A stretch of DNA of 64,000 bases, from assembly GCA_017506865.1 (NCBI GenBank), contig JAFCMP010000120.1, positions 1 through 64,000 of the forward strand, written 5' to 3'. A program made the translations under genes and the position numbers. The stretch is from Tribonema minus. Lineage: Eukaryota > Sar > Xanthophyceae > Tribonematales > Tribonemataceae. The notes beneath the pieces were generated by a model. That model saw only the letters and a program-made list of their open reading frames with translations. It was not told where the DNA came from and searched no databases. Positions 22,170 to 32,100 of the stretch are shown piece after piece (position 1 is the first letter of the stretch; each line of letters begins with the position of its first letter).

Positions 22170-22834
22170 ACCTGGCGTTTAGCACAGGACTATGGATGCT
22201 AGGGACGCCCTCAGCCAAAGATGTCAGCGGTTTTGGCTGTGCAGCCTAGCGTAGAAGCACGAAACGTCGCAACCCCGGAAAGCCCTCCCGAGTAACGACG
22301 CAATCGGCATCAATCGCTAAAAAAGACCAATGCGTTTCGTTCGTTACATTTTCGAACACACACTCAGTTGAAGTTGAAGCTACTCGTGTCAACAACCATG
22401 TGTCAGTTTATTCTGGTGGCTGGATGTTCGGCGGCACATGCATTTTCCAACGCGCAGGAACGAAGCTACGCTACCTGAAAGGACACACCAACAAACGGCT
22501 ACATACTTCCGCGCCACCAAGTGGAATCACCAGTGAAATCAACACGCCGGTCTGTGTGGCAAAGGCGCTTGCAGACAGGCTTACACAGCACCATTGAGCA
22601 CATCCATCAGCGCATACGCACCTACATCACCTGACGCAAACGACGCGTCACGCACACAAGCGACAACAACAGTGGCCAACACGCCGCCTTCCAGCACGCA
22701 GGCACGCAAAAACAGCGCAACAACGCCCACTCAGCAACCAACGCCCCCAAAACCACATGGTGCCAGCCATGTGCATTCCCCTGGCACCGACAGCCATGCC
22801 TACGCCGCCCCCCCCTCCCTGTCGTCTCCGCCCC
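22170..22834. other. Intergenic region between Nup85 stop and myosin start
   Basis: A 665-bp gap between two minus-strand genes. It should hold the Nup85 3' untranslated region and the myosin promoter. There is one GTTGAAGTTGAAG word near 22368 and no clear TATA box or gene. Confidence 0.5.
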
Positions 22835-25800
22835 CTAGAACAGCAGCATCGGGCCCATCAGATCCAGCGCGGACTGCGTCATCGCGGGCCGGTCCTTCAG
22901 CTCGCGCGCCGCGTCCGCCGCGATCATCGGACGCGCAGCACTGTCCGCAATGTACGCCCAGTGCGCCGCGACAGCGAGCTCACGCTCGAGCGCCTGCCGC
23001 AGCGCGCGCGGCAGCGGCGCCGCCGTCGCCGCTGCCGCCGCCGGCGCATCGAGGTCCGCACTCCGCACGCTGTCCTCCAAGTCCAGCAGGCAGTTCAGGA
23101 TTGCTGAGCACTGCTGCACGTCGGCGGCACAGGCGGCGGCGCTGCCCCCAGCGGCGGCGGCAGCGTTGGACGCGCGCAGCAGCGGCAGCGCGGCGCGCAG
23201 GAGGTACGGCCGCGTGTAGGTCGGCGCGCCCGTGTCCAGCGCGGCGGTGAGAGTGTCCATGGCCTGAGAGGGGGGCGCATGGATGCCGGTGAGTGGGGGG
23301 GTTGGGGGCGGGTGAAGCGGGGCCTTGGCGGGACGGGGCGCATACCCTGCGCGCTGCGAGCGCAGTGACGCTCCTGCCCCTTCAACTGTTGAAGTTATGC
23401 GCACACTTTTTCATTGGCCTGAGCAGAGCTGATCCATGCTCATCGGTCCTATCATTGCTCGTTGCGAGCGTGTGTGACGCTCTCGCTCTGCAACCAATGT
23501 GGTGGCGGGTAGGCTTCCCGACCGAACCGGCCTGACCGAACCCGACTGGAGCGGTTGGGTCCGGTCGGTCATGTCGGTTGACTGACCGATCAACCAACCG
23601 AACCAGGTAGTGAGTCAAATCGACCGAACCAGGCAGTTGTTCAAGGTGACCGCGATTATCTCGGTGACCGTATCTGTCATCTTGGCGACCATAAGTTGTT
23701 GCACTGGCGGGACAGGGCGTGGGGCCCGCGCGCTGCAAGCGCTGCGACGCTGCTGCCTCTTCAACTGTTGAAGTTGCATGCAGCGATGGGCCTGAGCAGA
23801 GCTGATTCATGGTCATCGGTCCTGATGTTGCGCATTGCGAGCGCTGTGACGCTACCGCCTCTGCAACTGTTGAAGTTGCGCGCACCTTTCATGGGCCTGA
23901 GCAGATTTGATCCTTGCTTATCGACCCTGCTAATTGCTCGGGCACCAGTGCAACATTTATATACACATCCAGAGAGCAGGGACTCGTGCTGCGCGGGCGC
24001 GCAACGAGCAACGCGACGATTCATCAGGGCCACAACAGGTGCAGGCATGCGGCACTAGCGGAGCACGCACCTGTCGAGCACGCTCCAAATTAAATGACTT
24101 GCTTCGGTAGTATCCGAGTACCTACGCTCTCGTCCGCCGCTGCATCGGAAGCTGCGACCGTCTACACCCGACGCGCAACGGACTGCCAGCCATGCAGGGC
24201 GCTCGGCACAGCACCTGCATGGCCCCCGCGCTGCCGCCGGCGTCAGCTCACGGAAGGCGCGCGCGCACCTGGCCCGTAATGTTGACATTCTACAGTTGCT
24301 GCACGCGTGAGCGCTTCGCCTGTTAAGAACTGTTGAACTTTTTGCTGCTTTTTGAAAACTGTTGAACTTTCGGCAAGAAGTTTTTGCGCACCTTGGCCAG
24401 AATCTCTGGGGTCTCCGCATCTGCGCGGAGCAGCAGCGCCGCGAGCTGCGCGTACAGACGCAGGAAGTGCAGCTGCGGCAGTGCTCCGATCGTCGCGTCC
24501 GCGGCTCCGAAGGGCTCCGCGGCGTCCGCGACCGCCGTCGCCTTGTCGCACGCGCGTTGCACCACCTGCGCAGTGAAGGAGAGACGCAGGGCACGCGCGT
24601 AGTTTTGAGGCCTGCGGTGCGGCGTCGGCGGCGCTATACGGTGCACGTCCGCTGCGTCAGCGCTGCTGCTGCAGTGCGCGCGGCTTGCGCAATACGGTTC
24701 AGCAGCGGCGGCGGCGCGTTGTGCTCCAGCTCCATCGCCGCCAGCAGTTTTGGGGACATTTTTTTATGAGTATAAAAAGGATACACTGCCAAGCGCGGCA
24801 CTAACACAGGCACGCAGCTGCTGCGGCAGTGCTCCCACCGCCGTGCAAACATTGTACAAGTCTTGGCCGCGTTGGCCACAAGCTTCGCCTCGTGTGCTCA
24901 TGCCTCACCATGGCCCTGGTAGGATGCAGGCACGCTGGGCATTGTAAGGCTGCCGGTGCGTATCTGGTCGCTATCGCCCTCTTGCGCGCTGCCGACGCGC
25001 GGCGGCAGCGGCAGCAGCAGCGCGCCTCCGCCTCAACTGCCCCCAGCGTCACCATGAGAGAACGCTTAGAATAAGAAACTGTGGCCAGAATAAAAAACTG
25101 TGGCCCCAGTGGCTCGCACGAGCGCGGCGCGCGCTGCATGCTCGCCGTTCATTGGCTAGCCATGATAATTATATGGAAACGGTGGCACTGTTTGACTCGT
25201 GGCCAATGACTGCAGCAGCGGCGACCACGGTTATTGGTGGAAGGCACTCGCGGCTAACCAACCCTTGTCACCTAGAGCTCAACGATCTTTTGATTCGTTT
25301 TTCATAATTACCCTGTCGCCGCCGCTGCAGGACGTCGACGGCAACTGCACCGGCACGTCACTGCTGAGACCACAGCCAGTGTCACCATCACCCATCGCTA
25401 ACCGCAGCACTAACAACCATAGCAAACTAGCACGTGTGGCGCGCTGCGCACCGGCCATTCGTCGCCGCCATCTGGAATAATGCCCCCGCCCCCTTGCCGT
25501 CACCGCTGAGATCACAGCCAGACTCCCCATGAGCAGTCGCTCACCACAGACCTGGCAATCATAGCTTTGTAGCACAGTGCCCTAGCAATCATAACAACGC
25601 GGTATGCCGCGCGCCGCGCACCTGCCGCCCGTCGCCGCCGTGCGCAATAACAACCCCTCCGTCGCCGTCACCGCTGAGACCAAAGCCAGACTCACCACCA
25701 CCAATCGCTGACCGCAGCACTAGCAATGTTGAGTGCTGTGCACCTGCCATTCGTCGCCGCCGTCCGCAATAATGACCCCCCCATCGCCGCCGCCAACTGA

Positions 25801-28800
25801 GACCGCAGCCAGACTCCCCATGACCAGCCGTTACCCACAGCCCCAGCAACCATAGCAAACTAGCACATCGCGCGCTGCGCGCCTGCCATTCCTCACTGCC
25901 GTCCGCAATAATACCCCTCCCGTCACCGTCGCCGCTGAGATCACAGCCAGACTCCCCATAAGCAGTCGCTACCCACAGCCCTAGCAATCATAGCAACATA
26001 GCACGGTGCTCCGGCAATCATAGCAACGTGGTATACCGCGCGCCGCGCACCTGCCATTCCTCACCGCCGTCCGCAATACCCCCCCCCCCCCCATCGCCGC
26101 CGCCGCCGCCAACATCGATGGCAGCAGCGACGGCGGCAGCGAGCTCGTGGCACGCCTCCGCCGCAACGACTAACTTTGAGCAGCCGCTACATGCAGCCCT
26201 AGCAACCGAAGCAGCATTGGCACGTCGCACCCTGCGCACCTGCCATTCGTCGCCGCCGTCCTGCATAATACCCCCCCCGTCGTCGCCGCCGCCGCCGCCA
26301 GCATCAATAGCGGCGGCGACGGCGGCAGCGAGCTCGTGGCACGCCTCAGCCGCGACTGCTGCCAGCCGCGCGGCGTCACCGGCGCGCGCGAGCCACAGCG
26401 CCGCGGTCGCGGGCCGCCCGCGCGCGCGCCAGTGCGCGGCGCGCGTCTGGCACAGCAGTGCCGCCACGTCGGTGAGCTCCAGCTGCTGGCACCTGTTGAG
26501 CAGTAGATGACGGGGAAGGGGGTGGGGGGGTGGGGTGGGGTGGGGGGGGGGGGGGGGGGCAGGGATGAGTTCAAAGCTACCTGCGGGCCTTGCATGGTAG
26601 GGGGGAGGGGGCAGGGGCAGCAGGGTGGTTGATGGGGAGAGGGGGGGGAGGGGGGGGCAGGGGGGGGGGAACTGCAGCTGCCTGGCACATGCGGGTCACA
26701 GACTGTGGGGGAAGGGGAGGGGGGGGGTCAGTTCCAGCTGCACAGCGATTGCAGCCTGCACGTGTCAAGGGGGGGAGGGGAGGGGGGGGTGGTGTTGAGC
26801 GCTGTTCGCCATGTCATGTGATGGCATCAGGGCGGAAACTTCAACACGCAGCAGTGCTCAGCATCGCTGGTCACCGCTCAGGCCATGTTGCCGGCGAGCG
26901 CGCGGCGCATCGTGCGTCCGACGCACACCGTGCTGGTCAGGACTTCAACTTCAACTTCAGAATTGCGCTCTTGTTGGCAGCGGCGGTTGCCGCAGACGCG
27001 CAGCACGCGTCGCCTGAGCATGCGCGGCAGAGGCGCGCACCAAACGTGCAGCAGCGCTCAGCGATGCCGCGACACCGCTCCTAACTGCAACAGGCAGGTC
27101 GCATGTATTGTTCGCAGCGCGCGCGGGCGGGGCACCCAGAAAGGAGGCAGGCAGTTTCACCGAACCGGTGCAATGCGCCGCTTGCGGTGAGGTATATGGC
27201 CGTTCGATGCGGAGCGCACTGCGGCAGTGCTCACCAGGTCTACAGCCAACACGAACTCCCTCTCTTGATGCAGGCTGCAGCAGTGCCCAGCCGGCCTCAC
27301 CTCTAATCCTAACCTAACCCTACCTTCCGGTTAACGCACACGCGGGCCACCAGCCCACCCCTGAGCCTAAACCACCTGACCCTAGGCCTAGCAGCTGCAG
27401 CAGCAGTGCTCACAAGGTCGACCTTCCTTCCACAACCTAACCGTTGCCCTTTTTCTACCCTAATGCGGCCTACCAGGCCCCACCCCTACTGTAAAAACCA
27501 AACCCAATCCTAGCCCTAGTAGGCTGCAGCGGCACTGCACACCAGGCCAACCTTCAACCACCAGGCCAATTCCTCAGCCTGACCTAACCCTAGCCCTAGC
27601 AGGCAGCAGCAGTGCTCACCAGGTCCACAGCGACACGCACTCCCGCTCGCTGCGCAGCGTGGCGCGCTCCACCAGACCGCGCAGCGCGCTCTCCGCGTTC
27701 CGCGACATGCTGCGAGCACACACAGACAGATGGCAGCGTTCAGCAGATGTTGTAGACACGGTGAAGCGACCGACATGGGTAGCATTTTTGAGTAGTATAC
27801 TGCTGATTACTATGTTCACAGTTGGAGTGTGTCAGCTCAGAAAGGAACACTGAGGGTGTTGCCGCGCAGCGCGCCGTCCGCGTTCCGCGACATGCTGCGA
27901 GCGCACGCAGACAGATGGCAGCGCTGAGCAGATGTTGTAGACACGGTGGAAGCGATCGACATGAGTAACATTTTGAGTAGTGTACCGGCGGCTGTTGCAG
28001 TTTCGTCATGCCGCGACATGCCGCGAGCGGACACAGACGGGCGGCAGTGCACTGCAGACGCCATGAATGTATTTCACGCGACCGAAATTAGTAGCATGGA
28101 CGAGTAGTATACTGCTTATTGCTATGTTCACAGTTGGAGTGTGTCAGCTCAGAAAGGAACGTTGAGAGTTGCCGCGCAGCGCGCGGCTTTTCGCGTTCGC
28201 GACATGCTGCGAGCGGATGCAGACAGATGGCAGTGCTCAGCAGATGCTGTAGACGCGGTGAAAGCGGCTGACACGAGTAGCGCTTTGAGCAGTGTACCGG
28301 CGGCTGTTGCAGCGCCGTCATGCCGCGACGGACGTCAGTGCTCAGCAGACGCCATTGTCATGTGTTTTCCAAGCGACTGACGTGAGTGCCATCCACGAGT
28401 AGTGTACTGCTTGCTACTATGTTCACAGAATTGGAGTTTGTCAGCTCAAAAAGGAACTCTGAGAGTGGTGCCGCGCAGCGCGCCCTCCGCGTTCCGCGAC
28501 ATGCTGCCAGCACGCGCAGAGGGACGGCAGTGCTCAGCATACGTCATAAACATGCCGACATGAGTAGCATCTATACTACTTACTACTATGATTGCAGTTG
28601 GAATTTGTCAGCTCGGAAAGAAACACTGAGAGTGTTGCCGCGAAGCGCGCCGGAGCTTTCGCAACATGCTGCGAGCAGACGCAGACGGACGGCAGTGCTC
28701 AGCGGACGCCGTGACCATGGTGAACGCGACCGACACGAGTAGCATTCTTGAGTAGTATAGCGGCGGCTGTTACAGTGCCGTCGCCCCGCGGCATGCTGCG

Positions 28801-29108
28801 AGCGGACGCAGACAGATAACAGCGCTCAGCGGACGCCGTGAACGTGTTCTAGCGAGCGACTGGAGTAGCATCCATGGGTGGACACGAGTACTTCTCACTG
28901 TCATGTTCACGGTTGGATTTTGTCAGCTCGAACAGGAACTCTGAGAGTGTTGCTGCGAAGCGCGCAGGAGGCCGCCCGCAAAGAGAAGCGCTGCCATCGG
29001 TCCTCCTTGGTGCTCAGATACCGCGCCGCCGTTCTTATGAAACACCAAAACACAACTTCCACGTTGACGTGACAGCTTGCGGCGCGCTGCGCGGGGCGAT
29101 GCGCGGTA

Positions 29109-29159
<51 letters not shown>

Positions 29160-32100
29160 ACGCTGACGAGGCTGCGGATCTCACGGCCACGCACGGGGAC
29201 GTCCGATTCTACACGTACACTTTGCACCGCAGCCGGGACATGGTGCACTGTGTGCCGGGGAACCCGCATGCCCCACGCCACTGCCACCATCCTTGCCACC
29301 ATCATCGTTGAGTCGACCCACGCCGACATCGACTGCCTGAGCTCGGAGACAGGTCCTGGACTGCAGGACGTGCACTTCAGGACGTGTCCCCGAGCTGGGG
29401 CTGCCGATATCAGCGTGGCTCGACTCGACAATGATGGTGGCGGTGGCGTGGGCATGCGGGTTGCCCGGGACACGGCGCACCATGTCCCGGCTGCGGTGCA
29501 GGGTGTCGGTGTAGAATCGGACGTCCGCGTGCTTGGCCGTCACATCCACAGCCTCGTCAGCGTGTACCTATGTATATATATAGCTCTACGATCTTTTGAT
29601 TCGTTTTCATATATATATACAGCGCATCGCCCCGCGCAGCGCGCCGCAAGCTCTCACCCCGCGGAGCACGCGCTGCCATTGGTGCTCCGCTGTGGCAATG
29701 TAGTCTACACCAATGTACTGTTGAGGTCTGTGCTGCAGTCATTTGAACTTGAAGTCGTCATTGCGCAGCGGGCCGGAAGAGCTCTCACCCCCGGAGTACG
29801 TGCTGCCATTCGTACTCAGGTACTGCGTCAGGTACTGCGCCGCGGTCCACACAGTGTACTGTTGAGCTCTGTACTGCAGTCATGTTGAACTTGACGTTGT
29901 CAGCTACACTGTAAGAGCTCTCACCCCGCGGAGTACGTGCTGCCAGTCGTGCTCAGGTACTGCGCCGCAACCTACACAATAATTTGCGAGCTCGTACCAC
30001 ATTCATGTTCGGACTTGAATTTTCAGGCTTGAAGTTGTCAGCGTCAAACGTAGCTCTCACCCCGCGGAGTACGTGCTGCCGTTCGTGCTCAGGTACTGCG
30101 CCGCAATCTCCCACCCCGCCGGCACCGCCGCCGCGAGCTTCTGCGCGAGGTCCACGTACAGGCGCGTGAGCAGGCGCTTCACGCTGAGCGGCGATTGCCC
30201 GTGGCCCTGCGCCGGCAGGTCGCTGTCCTTGAGGCGGAACGCGCACGCGAGCAGGTGCGCGAGGTGCAGGTGCGCCGCCGCCATCGGCAGGTCCTCGCCG
30301 AGCTCCGAGAATTTCTGCAAGCGGCGCGGGGGGCGGGGGGGGGGGGGGGGGGCTGCTCGTGAACTTCTGGAAGAAACGTGGGGGGCGGAAGCGGCGGGGG
30401 GGGGGGCTGATCACAAGCGCGCTCTCGGTGGCAGAGCAGGGGGAGCAGGGGGTACTGATCACGACGGCGTTCACCGTAGCAAAGCTGATGGTCCTCTCTC
30501 AGCTCCGTGAATTTCTGCAGGCAGCGCACGCGGGGGTGGGCGGAAGGGGGGAGGGGGGGCTGCTCATGAACTGCTGGAAGCAGCGTTGGGGGCAGAAGGA
30601 GGAGGGGGGGGGGGCTGCTGATCACGATCGCTTTCCTGGTAGCAGCAGGGGCTACTTGGTGATCACGACTGCGTTCATCACAGCATCGCCGATAGCAATC
30701 TCTGAGCGCGGTGCGTCTCTGCCAGCGGCGGCGCGCGGGGGGGGGGGGGGGAGGCTATTGATCACGGTCGCGCCGACTGCAGTAGCGCTAATGGTGATAG
30801 CAATCAGCTCCGCGAATATCTGCAAGCGGGGGGGGGGGGGGGGGGGGGATGGTTTGTGATCGCATGGACGGTTGCAGCGCTGAATAGCAATGGCGCAGTG
30901 GCGGCGGTGGAGGCGTTGCTGGTGGAAGCGTCCACAAAACAATAAGCACGCATACGCTTACGATCGCCGTGCCGCGCACGGGGTGCAGGGACCAGTAACC
31001 GAGCTTTTTCCAGTTGGCATCGCTGCATTGCGTTGCCCTGCAAATCGCAAACGCCGTGTGTCTTTTCCGGCACCCGGTGCGATGTGCAACCCTCCAGACT
31101 TCAAGTAGACCCTTTCACATACTTCAATGTGACGCAACGCTCAGCTGACACGCACCTGCAGCGCCGTCCCCATGTACCCTCTAGCATGGCCATCATGGCC
31201 TCGTGTAGCCCCCTGTGGTGCAACCCTCATACTGCAAAATCATGCCATACTTCTGAACACTTTTTGAAGGGTGCTGCAACCTTTGAGCTTCCAAGTACAC
31301 CCATTTCACATACTTCAAAGTGCTGCAACGCTCAGCTCACGCGCACCTGCAGCGCCGTCCCCACGTACTCCCTCAGTGCAATGTGCAGCCCACCATACTT
31401 CAAGTATACCCTTTCACATTACTTCAACGTGGCGCAACGCTCAGCACATACTTCAACGTGGCGCAACGCTCAGCTCACACGCACCTGCAGCGCCGTCCCC
31501 ACGTGCCCCCCCAGCATGGCCATCGTCGCGTCGTGCAGCCCCCCCATGGTGCAACCCTCGTACCTCAAAATTACTTCCAATTTTACAACACTTGAAGTGG
31601 TGCAACTTCACACATCAAGTACTTCTTGAAGTACACCCATTTCACACGCTACGCACCTGCAGCGCCGTCCCCACGTACCCCCCCAGCATGGCCATCATTG
31701 CGTTTTGCAGCCCCCCCGAGCGCGGCCCTGTGGGCGCCGCCGCCAGCGTGTATATCGTCGCCTTGACCTCGCGCTCGATTTCGCTAGGCGTCATGCGTGT
31801 GTCCTTGAAGAGCAGCATGCAGCTGAGGTGCTGGCTCCAACGCAGCTGGGAGATGACCTTGAGCGCGCCTGCAGTGGATGCACACGGCGGCGGCGATGAA
31901 ATCAGGTATGTGCAGTGGGCGTTTGTGCGCGTCTACTTCAACAAGGGACGCTCCTCAGCGCACGGGGATGCCTTATAAGCGCCTGCAGTGGACGTGCGGG
32001 GGGCCGGGGGAGACGTGTGCGTGTGCATTATGTGTGATCACTTCAACAAGGGACTCTCCTTCAGCCCCGCAGATGACCGTGTGCGTATCTTCGATGGATG

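Noticed and set aside
30960-31040. Minus-strand segment reading NWKKLGYWSLHPV before a GTAAGC donor, considered as a Nup85 exon
   Set aside because: Exons at 31868-31657 and 30314-30061 join in phase and already cover the matching Nup85 region. This segment would break the phase.
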